From Effrenium voratum (taxonomy: Eukaryota; Sar; Dinophyceae; Suessiales; Symbiodiniaceae): 64,000 nucleotides of DNA. Below are positions 29,848-39,793 of the stretch, one piece after another (position 1 is the first letter of the stretch; every line of letters begins with the position of its first letter). The notes under the pieces are model-generated. The model made no database searches. It was not told the DNA's origin and saw only the letters and a list, made by a program, of their open reading frames with translations. Where the stretch lies: contig CAUJNA010001584.1 in NCBI GenBank assembly GCA_963377175.1, positions 1-64,000 on the forward strand, read 5' to 3'. Position numbers and translations under genes: made by a program.

Positions 29848-29889
29848 AAAACTACTTAAAGAAATATTATCTTATATATTAAGAGAAAA
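29848..29889 (+). promoter_or_regulatory. PLV promoter module, copy 6
   Basis: AAAACTACTTAAAGAAA (29848-29864), then tatcttatatattaagag and the ATG at 29890; preceded by caaccccctagcc as in copies 1 and 2. Confidence 0.78.
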
Positions 29890-30222
29890 ATGAACGGTGA
29901 TGGAATCAATAATTATATCGATAAAACATGCTATGATTGTTGTCACTTCAAAAAAGAAAATATGGAATTGTTTAAATTGAATTTGCCTAATGAAATAGTG
30001 AATAATATTATTAATTATTCAATGGATGGTGAAGAAGACATATGTACAAATTGTAGAAATTGGAGAGATAATCAATTTTTAATCAAATGTCTGTTGGGAA
30101 TAAAAAAAATACATAATAGAAATGTAGAAGATGAGATTTTAATATTTCTAACTGTAAATAAAATACCACCTTACGATTATATTAAACAGTTTCTTAAAAT
30201 CAGTAAGAAAAATATGAAATGA
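29890..30222 (+). CDS. Terminal-repeat protein, right copy
   Basis: 110 residues, the right-hand copy of 9032-9364 with about a dozen substitutions and no indel. Cys pairs (CYDCCHFK, CTNC) and the F-box-like FKLNLPNEIVNNIINYSM are kept. Transcribed outward to the right end. Having two intact copies facing outward means one gene product is encoded at both genome ends. Confidence 0.65.
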   Translation: MNGDGINNYIDKTCYDCCHFKKENMELFKLNLPNEIVNNIINYSMDGEEDICTNCRNWRDNQFLIKCLLGIKKIHNRNVEDEILIFLTVNKIPPYDYIKQFLKISKKNMK

Positions 30223-30415
30223 TTGATGATATATTATGGTGTTGGGTTATAGTCAAGAGAAAGGAGAAGATGTTAAAGAAAATATCAAATTATTTATTGA
30301 AAGTAAAAAGTTTAATGTTCAGAATACAGTGGGAGATGTTAATATTATTTTTAAAATGATGTATGAAAGAAGTAAGACAAACCAATTAGATTATTATCCT
30401 GAACTGAAATTATAA
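30219..30415 (+). pseudogene. Right copy of the small repeat protein, frameshifted
   Basis: Starts with the same ATGA overlap as the left copy (MIDDILW), but one base is missing near 30240 (tggtgttggg here, tggatgttggg on the left), which throws the rest out of frame. The remainder still aligns to the left copy up to a stop at 30413-30415 (YYPELKL). Confidence 0.65.
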
Positions 30416-30776
30416 TCATAATATAATAATAACATGTAAAATCTTATATGTTATAATTATACTGAACTTTTAACCTATAAATGAAAATTAGTGAGAAAAA
30501 CACTAACAAAACAAATGCACCACCAACGCCTCAGAACTTGATAACTACTAAAAGGGCCAACTCTTTCAAATGAAAAAAATGTCGGCCCCCAGCCCAACAA
30601 TGAACAAGGGGGGCAATTACCAAAATGATTACCTTAACGAAAACGATAAATAAGCTCCCTAAAAACCCTCTTTTAAAAACGAATAAGGTGGTTAATAGGT
30701 TTGAGATGAATATAAAAAACATAACAGGGGACCATCAACAGACCACCCCCCAGGCCCCCTACTTTCTCCATTTTTT

Positions 30777-30919
30777 CCCCCCCCCTCTTACCCCCCAAGA
30801 ATCTTAGCAATTTTTTTCTAACGCAGGGGCCGCGCGCAGGGTGAAGAATTGCCTTCTCAAGATTCAAACACATTGTAAATTTAAAACGGGATGCGCGCTT
30901 CTCCGCCAGATACGGAAAT
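30777..30919. other. Flank right of the viral insertion
   Basis: A C-rich run and host-like sequence; no gene seen. Confidence 0.5.
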
Positions 30920-32000
30920 TTGTTTGGCATTACTGGCATAGCGCTCGTTCACACTCCGACCCAACGCCTTGCCCTTCGTGCCATGGAGTGTGACGAAGAC
31001 ACCTTAGACGCCATCCACACCACATTAGCCAGAAGCTACTTGGACCTTGAGGTTATGCTGGACGAGTTCTCCACTGTCCTTCTGCGCATTAAGTTCTTCT
31101 GCCATGTCATCGCCATTTGCCTTGTTGCCCTGACCCTGATCGAGGGCATCCGCGCATTGTCATGCCTTGTGGATTCTGTACAGCACTGGGTGTCCTTTGC
31201 TTACCATGCCCTCGCATGATGCGGCACTACTCTGTGCCGAAAAAACACGGAGTGTCATCTGCGTATCTAACAACGCCATGCTTGCCAACTTTTGAGCCAT
31301 CACTGTGAGACGCCTCCGCCAGGCCGGCGCAACAGGCCAGGACCTCAGCAGTTCCCAGCCCTTGGCGCTTGCCACAGTGTGCCTCGACACCATAGCCCTT
31401 TCGCTCAACACGCTGTGATGGCGCTTTCAGCCCACGAATTTCAGCCCTGCCCTGAATTGGTGGAGCAATGGATTAGCTTGCTTGCATGCTGGGCAGGCAC
31501 ATTTTTTGCCAGGCAACGCAAGATTGCCCTGCTGAATCATCTGCGCCAGTACCTGGACTTCATCATCCTGCGAATTGGCCTTCACGAGGGCTCGGTGCAT
31601 ATTGCCCGCCTTTTGTCACTGTGTGCCTTTGCCATTGCATATGCCAATCAAAGCCAGATCTTTACCGTGAACAGCCTTGCCTTGTTCGCCTCCGCTTTTG
31701 ACTGGAGCAAGCCTATAGCATGCTTCTTTGGCCAGGCCTCAAGCCAGAGGCCTCCTGACAGCTGCCAGCGATCCTAACTTCAGGAACTTCGCAGTACATC
31801 ACCGCTGGCACGAGCACTCAGAGGCAGTCTTAGTTTCACTTTTGCACGCCTGTGTTGGCCCCATGACAACCCGCCTCCTGAACGCGGTTCTGTCCAGCCT
31901 TGAAGACCTTGAATTCATCATTGTGCGTCTCCAGACTGTGCCAGCCTTGGAGATGCACTCTCACGAACCGGTGGACCTTACTTCATGCTCACAGATTTAA
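30920..32000 (+). pseudogene. Frameshifted coding remnant upstream of a CCCH protein
   Basis: Frames 30920-31219, 31292-31777 and 31728-32000 read as helical, Leu/Ala-rich protein (CDEDTLDAIHTTLARSYLDL, ALSAHEFQPCPELVEQWISL, SSLEDLEFIIVRLQTVPALE) and lead into the next feature on the same strand. Codon usage style and strand agree, so this is probably the N-terminal half of one long Gag-like protein that has taken several indels. No family recognised. Confidence 0.4.
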
Positions 32001-32685
32001 AAGTGTGTGCCTTGCACTTTGCTTGACACCCACTTCGACAAGCACGGTCAACTGGCTGACTGAGGCACATTCGGCCGTGGCCTTGATCTGGCAGATGTGT
32101 CACACCCATGCCACTTTATGGCTGTTGTGCATTGGCATGATGACAGGCTCGCGCCACCTCAAGGCCTTCGACAAGAAGATAGCCGACCTGTGTCTCACAC
32201 AGCCAGACCCAAACCTAGGCCTTCGTACAGTGAATACCCAAGAGCTTTTGTCGGCTGATCGCAAGCTCTGGGCAGCCATATCCGACCTTCTAGGGCAACA
32301 ATGGTCCCTGGATGATGCCTTGTACGAGCTGACACACATGCGAAACGATGTGCGCAGCCTTTTGCAGCTGCGCCCGAAGATTTCCAAGCCATCCGTGCCA
32401 GCACCGCCACGCCCTGCAACACCACGGCAAAGGGGACCCAAGCGCGACCTTAAGCCAGCCCGCACGCCTTCACGCCCCACCAAGAAAGGCAAGGGGAAAT
32501 CCAAAGGAGCCACGCCATCGCCAAAGCCCAAAGCAGAGTGGTGCACTACCTACAAAGGGCGCGAGGTCTGCCAGCGCTACCAGACGGGCATTTGTAGTAA
32601 CGACCAGTGCCATTTCGCCCACGTGTGCGCCATAGTGGGCTGCCAGCAAAAGCACCCCGCCATGGACCACAACAAACACACGTGA
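31900..32685 (+). pseudogene. Gag-like protein with CCCH and Cys/His zinc sites
   Basis: The frame ends with a basic Pro/Lys-rich linker (RQRGPKRDLKPARTPSRPTK) and a CCCH finger (CQRYQTGICSNDQCHFAHVC) continuing into CAIVGCQQKHPAMDH. The CCCH plus HVC...C..KHPA arrangement is typical of nucleocapsid-like proteins of retroelements such as DIRS-type ones. It would bind the element RNA. The part before about residue 60 of this frame is probably not the original frame. Followed on the same strand by a methyltransferase-like domain. Confidence 0.55.
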
Positions 32686-32828
32686 AACAGCCCGGATCTT
32701 GGACCGGCGCAGGATCGGGCAGCCAAACCGCGGCCATACGCCGTCTTCACCAGAGCATAGGCCGGTGGAAGCTGCCCTGTGCGAGCCGAAACGAGCCAGG
32801 CGCGTCGCCAAGGCCACACACGCCCGCC

Positions 32829-33540
32829 CAAGAAAACTCATCGGAATCACCGTTGCATTCGGGCTCTTATTGGACGTGTTTGCAGGTAGGCTGCACCCGG
32901 TGACATCGGCAGCCATTAGCCTCGGCCTTGACTGCTTTGAGCCTTTTGATCTGGATGGAGACACTGCGCACGACATCCTGGATAACGTAGTCTTCGAAGC
33001 CCTTCTCAGACTCTGCTGGTCAGGAGTCGTGGCCCTGATAATGCTTGCCCCGCCTTGCAAAGAGTATTCCAGACTCAAACTACGCCCTGGCGGGCCCAAA
33101 GCCTTGAGCAGCACATGAACGGGGTTCCCGGCCTTTCGCCTTCGCAGCGTAAGAAACTGCTGGACAGCAAGACCATTCACGACCGCGGCAGAGCCCTGTT
33201 CAGAGCAGTGGTCTCCAAAGGAGGCGTAGGCGTTTGGGAACAACCGCCATCAGCCATGTCCTGGCTGGAAGAGGCTAACTTCCAAATGCTGCGCGATCAT
33301 CAATGCGCCTTGGTGTGGGTGGACGCTTGCAGGCACAAGAAGGCCTTGTCCAAATCGTGGGCGTTCGGCTGCAACAGCTCCAAAATACGGGCCCTGGAGG
33401 CCCGTTGCAATCACTCATACAAGCACCGAAGCATTGCAGGCGTGAAAGAACAAGGGGTATACCTCAGCACTCTGACCGCTGAATACCCTCCTTCCCTGGC
33501 CTTGCAGCTGGCCCAGGTAGGCATAGGAAGGCCCAGGTAG
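32829..33540 (+). pseudogene. C5-methyltransferase-like domain of a mobile element, frameshifted
   Basis: In frame 32699-33118: LIGITVAFGLLLDVFAGRLH (motif I-like, DVFAG), FDLDGDTAHDIL and LIMLAPPCKEYSRLKLRPGG (motif IV, PPC). After a one-base shift near 33090 the frame to 33540 gives GVGVWEQPPSAMSWLE (motif VI-like, EQPPSA replacing ENV) and SKSWAFGCNSSKI. The order I, IV, VI matches the C5-methyltransferase fold, but the C-terminal target-recognition part is absent. It follows the CCCH Gag-like gene and so probably belongs to the same retroelement. The activity is uncertain because EQPP is not a canonical motif VI. Confidence 0.5.
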
Positions 33541-33552
33541 GCATAGGAAGGG
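33513..33552. repeat. 20-bp perfect tandem duplication
   Basis: gcccaggtaggcataggaag occurs twice in a row at the end of the methyltransferase-like frame. Confidence 0.85.
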
Positions 33553-33836
33553 TCAGCAAAACAGGCTCCTTCCGACAAACACTGCCTTTGCACTCCAAGA
33601 TCTCCAGGACCGTCACACTGGCGCCCTGCCGGCTTCCGACCTGCGACGGAGCAGGAATGCACTTCCGCAGACTGGTGCTATCCCAAGCCAGACCACCCAC
33701 AAGCAGTCGCCAGGCCCTGGCTGCTTTGGATGCATGAGCGCAACCAGCCAGCATACTAGCGACATAGCAAGGAGTGAGGCATGACACAAACTTGCTCACC
33801 TGTCATCTTGATCGCGAAAGCGAGCCACCATGGCCA

Positions 33837-36419
33837 TCATGACGAGCCGAGACCTTGGCGTTCCAAATGGCGAACCCGCTCGGTGATCTGCTGCCGAAGC
33901 CCAGACAGGGTGTCCTCAACCGTTCCCAACGAGGTTTCCAAATAACGAAGAAAATGCGTCAGATCCACGTCCTCTGCAGCGTCGCGAGCATCGCCTGGGT
34001 TAGCACCGGTGACCAGGCCCAGTGAAGCGCCAAGGAGACGGGAAGCATCCGAGGCGATGGAAATAGGACACTGGCAGTTGTCCCCCTCAGCCGGAGGCAC
34101 CAAGGCGACATAGCGCGCAGGTCCAGCCGGGACCATCAGGCCGTCACAGGACATGGCCAGCTTCCAGGTTCCTTGGCACCAGGCCACACAGCTCTAGATC
34201 GGCCTCTGGAAGCTCCGAGCGCCGCTGCACCAAGGTCCAGCAACGCGGAATCCAAGCCTCAGTCGAGGGGCCGTAGCCAGCAGGGTGTCCCTCCTCAAGC
34301 AGCATGAGGTAGTGACAACATAGATGGCGATACCCTCGCGGGAGAGGGCCTCTGTAGTGACATGGCATCGGTGGACTTCGAGAAGGAGCAGGCTGTGTGC
34401 TCGCGGCGGCACGCCGAGTGCCCAGTGGCACACCGAAGTAGCGGAACGGATCCTACTCGATCCCGTACACCCTGGTAGAGCCAAACAGGGTACGAACGTG
34501 AAACGTCCACCCCCTACAGGCACCAAAAGGACTTCGACACCCTGTCAATAAGACTGCCCAACGACCCAAACCAAACAAACTAAACCAGAACCCGGGCCAG
34601 ACCAGCACTCGGCCACAACGGTTTATATCACGACAACCTGCCGATCAGCAGGAGCTCCGCCAAATGCACCACCAGGAAGTCAGGAACTGATGCCTTCCTG
34701 CCGCCCACGACCCTGTGCACTGCCGAGTGCCCGCTGTGCAGCCGCCAGGGTACTCTCCAGGCAATGAAGAAGCTCCGAGAGGAATACCACTGTGTCATCG
34801 GCCGAAATCGGGGGTCCACTGCCCGGTGTTCGCCCTCTACGGGGCCAGTCACTGGAGCCTCATCACCAGCAAGCCACTCAGCGGGCGATCTTGCAGGTCC
34901 AGTGTGCCACCTCGGCAACGGGAACTGAAACCGGGCCAAAGGGGTCGCCAGAGTCATGAGCAGAAACCCAAGCAGCATAGCGCACTGCCCCAGCCGGGAC
35001 CACGGCATCCGCCATCCAGGCCAACTTCCGCCTCGCCGCCATGTTCGGGCCTGTGATCATCAGGCCATCAGGGCGCCTCAGGACATGGCCAAGGTCGACA
35101 GCTGGTAGATGGGCACGAATGTCAACGTCCTGCGCAGGATACTCGGAGCGCGACGCACTTGTTCTTGCCACGGCCTGTCAGCAAAATTCAGGAGGAAATC
35201 TTGACCAACCTTGCGCACTATGATGTCAGCCTGCTGGAGCGCCCCCTCTGCTTCAATGGTCATGTAAGGGAAGGAGATGCGAGGGCCGATGACCACCACA
35301 ACCATGGCTAGTCAAAACCCGCGCTGCTACCCGAAACAGAGGGGCCGGATCGTGCTAGAACCTGGCACCTAGTCCTGTGAGCCGAGGCATTCCCGGCAAG
35401 ACGAAAGACCATAAAGCGGCCCGGTACAATTGCGCAAGGCATGAAGGCACCGCTGTAGGAAATTGGCCAGACGGCCACATACCCAAAATCATTTCCGTGT
35501 AGTACGCCGGAAAAAGGTGTGTAAGGTATGAGCCGGAACATCGACTTTGCGTTTGCGTGAAATCACATTGCGAGACTGCACTGTCGTGCTCTGATTTGAA
35601 ACCTTTGAAAGTACAATAGGGGGGCCCCTACCAGTCGTAGCAACAATACCTTCGCGCTGGGACAGCGCAGCAACCAGAAGGTCTTTTGGCGGGCAAGGGT
35701 TAACCCAAAAGCAGTCGCGTAGCCAAACCACGCTATCAATGTGAAAAGGTCCCGAAGCACATCTAGGAGCGTACGGACAATGATCTGGCCAAGTGCCTCC
35801 CACCGGTCCCACTCATCACGAAACTCAGCACGCTGCAGAACATCGATCCTAATAGGCGAGTGAGGGTCGAGGGTGTCGGCAGCGGCTCGGCAGCAGGATT
35901 CCGACTGGCGCAACACTCGACAAAGCTCCTCCGCAACAAAAAGGTCATCTTGCTGAATGCGGCAGATAGCCGGACCAGCACCTTGGCATAATGTCTGCCG
36001 CACAGCAGTACGAGCACGCGCCAAACGAGGAGCGCCGGAACTGCGCACGGGAAGCAAGCTGGAGACTTGGTCCAACAGTCCGTCGTAAGTCTGAAAGCGG
36101 CTGCACCTGAGTCGCCTGACGGGCGACCTCAAACCAGCACCTCTCCACACTGATCTCCCAGTGGTTGAGGCCGTAAAGGCTGAGACGGAGAGGCCGCGTC
36201 TGGCTGCCAGGTATATGCAACATGAACTAGCCCACCACCCGCAAGAACTCGAGCGATGTATGCAGACGAGATTGGCCGAAAACGAGGGTGCTGGGCGACC
36301 CACCCCGCAACCGTTTCCCATGAAGCAAGGGGGACTTCGATGAGGTCCAAAGCACACTTGGCATCGACAGCAGCCTCGAGGATAGCCCCAATCGAGTTCA
36401 AGAGTGAGATAGGGAGCAC
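33837..36419 (-). pseudogene. Heavily decayed minus-strand coding remnant
   Basis: A chain of short minus-strand frames reads as degraded protein: SYIARVLAGGGLVHVAYTWQ, GLNHWEISVERCWFEVARQA, a helical stretch RTAVRQTLCQGAGPAICRIQ ... FRDEWDRWEALGQIIVRTLL, then a duplicated phrase (DAVVPAGAVRYAAWVSAHDS near 34980-35050 and GLMVPAGPARYVALVPPAEG near 34080-34140), and a coiled coil (LETSLGTVEDTLSGLRQQIT) at the end. At least six frame changes are needed. Same strand as the LINE downstream in this window, so it may be the polyprotein start of another retroelement, but no domain is recognisable. Confidence 0.35.
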
Positions 36420-37933
36420 TGGGCGCTCGGTGGCAGACAGCCCCCGATTGGCTGCCGCCCGTGCAATGCCTGCAAGGTGATCAGCAACCTTGTTGGCTCG
36501 AATACGATGCCGGGCAGCCTACCACTGAAGGGGTAGAAAGCCCCCGGTCCTGCCCCCCAAGGGAAAAGAACCACCCAAGAAGACAGCCCGGCCAGGGCGC
36601 CAAACAAAGAGGGGCCACCACCCCAAAAGACCGGGAACCTCACCCCCAGGAAGCAAGCGGCCCATTTGTCCAGTCGAACAAGTCTGATGCCAACACCCGA
36701 CTACAACCCCTGAAATCTTGACCCAACTGTATCGCAAGATCCTGGTGCTTGCACAGTATTCCCACAGAATTATACCACCAGAGCTTCTGACATCCATCAA
36801 GAGATGAAACTCCAGAGAGGTGTCATCACAAGGTGGCATGACCCGGAAGGTCAATGCCTGCATGGGCGTCCACAAGGATACCATCAGCCAATTACTGAAG
36901 CATACTTCCCCCATGCACCATAATGCCTTATCAGCAAAGCTCATCCACCGAGAAGCCATCGAGTGGTGGTACCGAAGTAATGCATACCAAACCGCCACTC
37001 CTGGAGAGAATTCCCAATGATAAGCTCATGATTCACACGCCAATGGCCAACTCACTCATTCCAGCACTATGAGAGGTGAAAATGCCGGTGCATGGTAATA
37101 CCATGGTTACACATGGCCAGATACAGCTCTTCCAGAACACATCCAGAGGCATGACCGACCATTATACCAAAGTATTCCATCAATCAAATGTGACAAGACC
37201 CAAACAAGGCCAATGGTCACATCCCTGGTGCACCAAAGCACCAGTGGACCACGCCAGCATAGAAGAAGGGGAAACGTCAAATGAGGAGACGCCGCTACGC
37301 CAAAACTGCATGGTCCGGAAGGCACAGGCAAGGCAAAGTCGCCCTCCATGTCACCATCTCCATAAGAAGGTACCATCAATGAATACCGTCTGCATCCTGA
37401 ATAGGGGTGCCCGCCATACACCGAGATGCCTCCAGCACAGCTTATCCACTGAGAACCCAGCAAGTGGTGGATCTGAAGCAATGTACAACCAACCACCACT
37501 TCTGAAGAAAACGGACGTGGACAAGCACGATCCTCACGCCCACTGCCAACATACTCATTCAATTACAATGCAAGGCCGACCAGTAGGACTTGGAGTATCA
37601 AGCAAGATACCGGCACATATGCTGAGGGCGAGGATCAAGTACTGGTGAAGCCAGTGCATGGTAATACCATTGCTCTTCCACACCACATCCAGAGGTATAC
37701 CTGATCATCAAAACAGGGTATTCTCCAATTCAATTGCGACAAGATCCAAGCAAGGCCAGTGGTCACGTACACTGTGAAGCAGGGCGCAAGTGGATCAAGT
37801 CGAATGAAACCAAAGGGGACGCCAAATATGAAAAGGTGTCACACCTCGCTAGACCGACACTTGACACAGGGTCTCAACGTAGCACTATTCAATGCAGCAC
37901 ATACAAGCCCAGCACGAAAGGACAATCACACTG
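36420..37933. repeat. Degenerate satellite, period about 560 bp
   Basis: 37086-37230 (gtgcatggtaatacca, cacatccagaggcatgacc, gtgacaagacccaaacaagg) recurs at about 37652-37770, and 37370-37510 recurs in 36860-37020 (tccaccgagaagccatcgag versus tccactgagaacccagcaag). It lies directly beyond the 3' end of the LINE and could be its 3' untranslated region or a separate satellite. No gene is supported. Confidence 0.55.
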
Positions 37934-38479
37934 TCAGGGCCACACCAGGCAGGTGGCTCTCTCCTGACCTCTCCGTGACCACCGTTTTTGATGAGCATTA
38001 GCTCCTTTACGATGGACGTGTTTCACAACCAAGGCATCATAAGGCGACACTGGGAGACTCTCTGCAGTCTCGACATGCAACGGCAATGCAAGAGCCTTGG
38101 TCGTAAGCCTACCCAGATACTCACCAAAGAGACGTTGAACCTCAGGTTCATGCGGTATCCATGGGCGGACCCTGAAACCAGAAAGCTTCATCATCCGAAA
38201 AGGGTACCCAAGGCTAGTGACAGCCCCGAAAAAGGGTTCACTCCAAGGCAACACGAAGGTCTGCAGTGAAGTTTCAAGAGATTGGATTGCACTGGAGAAT
38301 CGCCGAGATTCATCCCCAAGCGACGTCAAGTCGGAAACAGCTGGTTTGATACGGGACGGGGTAAATGATCCAGGGTCATCCGGGTTCGCAACTGGCACAT
38401 TTAGGCCGGTCTCAAGTTTAAAAGAGATCAACAACTCAACCAGACTCCCCAAGTTTCCACCGGCATGGTGGGCCAACAC
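37934..38479 (-). pseudogene. C-terminal region of the LINE polyprotein
   Basis: Continues the RNase H frame after a shift near 38450 (NWVQKLCWPTMPVETWG becomes LAHHAGGNLGSLVELLISFK) and ends at the stop at 37934. About 180 residues of unassigned sequence; the final third is basic (AHQKRWSRRGQERATCLVWP). Confidence 0.5.
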
Positions 38480-39467
38480 AACTTCTGAACCCAGTTATAT
38501 AAAGCCTGAGCGAAGGTGTGCGTCCAGGGACTGGCAAACTGCAGGATCGCCGGAGATGGCAAAATCAATGGTTCAAAACCTGCAGGCGCCGCAACAGGGA
38601 CAAGCGGAGCGTCAGCCTCTTCACGCCCTGCCGCACGAGGATTGTCATCTGCTCTAATTACAGGAAAGGCACGAACTGTCTTAGCCACACCCGACATGAC
38701 CAACCCCCAGTGACGTTTACGGAATCCAACTGCAACCTGCGCTGTATCTCGCACGAGCAGTGCCTCCTGAGAGTCTGCATCAAGTGCTGCTCCAGCCGCC
38801 TCGTCAGCAAGATGATTCCCCCAGAAATCAATGAGCTTGGAGTCAGAAAGAGTTCGCACATCCCCACTAGCATCCTGATGACTTTTGATCTTATCGACCA
38901 CGATTGATCTGAGCCTCAAGGGCTTTGATAAGCCGCAACAAAATTGGGCCGATTGACCCACTTCGAAGGCCGCGGATCAGCCTGAATTGCTGCAATCGTG
39001 TTGATCACAGACATAGAGTCGGTCACCAGGCGGAGATTGCGGAAACTGCCAATTGCAACAATGGCTGCCGAGAGTTCTGCCCTACTAACAGTCTGTCTCC
39101 CTCGAGTTTTTCCAGTACTGAAAACCGAGAAAACTGGGGGCGCCGCCCCAGAGAGGCGTGCATCATGTGCAAGGCGACTAATGCAGTGATTGCTCAGGTC
39201 TTCAAGCAGCACAACTGCGAAAGAAGTGTCACACACTGACGATGTAGGATTTTTGCCAGCACCATCTGTATACAGGGTCACAACCATATCCGATGCGACT
39301 GGCGTCCATGACACCTCTGGCCTGGCAATGCAATTTTTGATAGGCTTCACTGGCTGGCAAAAGTGGCACAAAAGGGAAAAGAGCCGCGGTCTCATCCAAA
39401 TTTTGCAACACGGGGCAGTCATCACGGATCGCCTGCGTATGGCTGCATCGTAACACCCTATGCGCAA
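38428..39467 (-). pseudogene. RNase H domain of the LINE, frameshifted
   Basis: VVTLYTDGAGKNPTSS carries the first catalytic Asp, SRAELSAAIVAIG the Glu, and LRLVTDSMSVINTIA the second Asp. After a shift near 38940 the frame to 38428 gives VDKIKSHQDA and DFWGNHLADEAAG, the terminal His and Asp. It would remove element RNA after first-strand synthesis. Follows the reverse transcriptase and a zinc knuckle, as in RNase H-bearing LINE clades. Confidence 0.75.
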
Positions 39468-39793
39468 CCGTGTCTACTTCACCACACGCCGGGCAGGTGG
39501 GTGGACAATTGGAGACCTTGCTATATCTCTCCTCCGTAGCGATTGCCCCAGAGAGATGGACGTGCGCAGCCCCCCGATCTTGGACACTCGACAGCTTGCC
39601 AATGACTAACCGAGTCATATCCCAATCAATGTCAAGGTCACGCACCACACCTTTCCTCTTTCCAAGTTCCGTTGACAAGCACTGACCCCACGCACAAAGG
39701 ATGCATTCCTGCAAAAGCAACCAATCGTCCTCTCGAAGATGCACTTTGGGCCTCAAAGAGGAATGGAGGAATCCCTCACCATCAACTGTCAAG
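39468..39793 (-). pseudogene. Linker with CCHC zinc knuckle
   Basis: The frame 39229-40104 contains NCPPTCPACGEVDTVAHRVL followed by RCSHT: Cys-x2-Cys...His-x4-Cys, the knuckle usual near the C terminus of LINE polyproteins. The upstream part (RPKVHLREDDWLLLQECIL) is a helical linker between polymerase and knuckle. Confidence 0.65.

Larger units (their letters stand above)
8476..30776. mobile_element. Endogenous Polinton-like virus (Maverick type), about 22.3 kb
   Basis: The element is sharply AT-rich compared with both flanks and is bounded by long inverted repeats whose outer ends (8476 and 30776) are aaaaaatggaga and its complement. Outside each end is a C run (8471-8475; 30777 onward), which may include a target duplication of about 5 bp. 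It encodes the diagnostic Polinton set: rve integrase, protein-primed DNA polymerase B, A32-like ATPase, and major and minor capsid proteins. It adds a fibre, lipase, GIY-YIG nuclease and methyltransferase. The adenoviral-type maturation protease usual in Polintons was not found. Structural genes are intact; several others carry one lesion each. Confidence 0.92.
29745..30776. repeat. Right terminal inverted repeat, about 1,030 bp
   Basis: Reverse complement of the left repeat (8476-9406 plus 10082-10200), uninterrupted here. The outer 360 bases (30416-30776) are non-coding. Confidence 0.88.
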
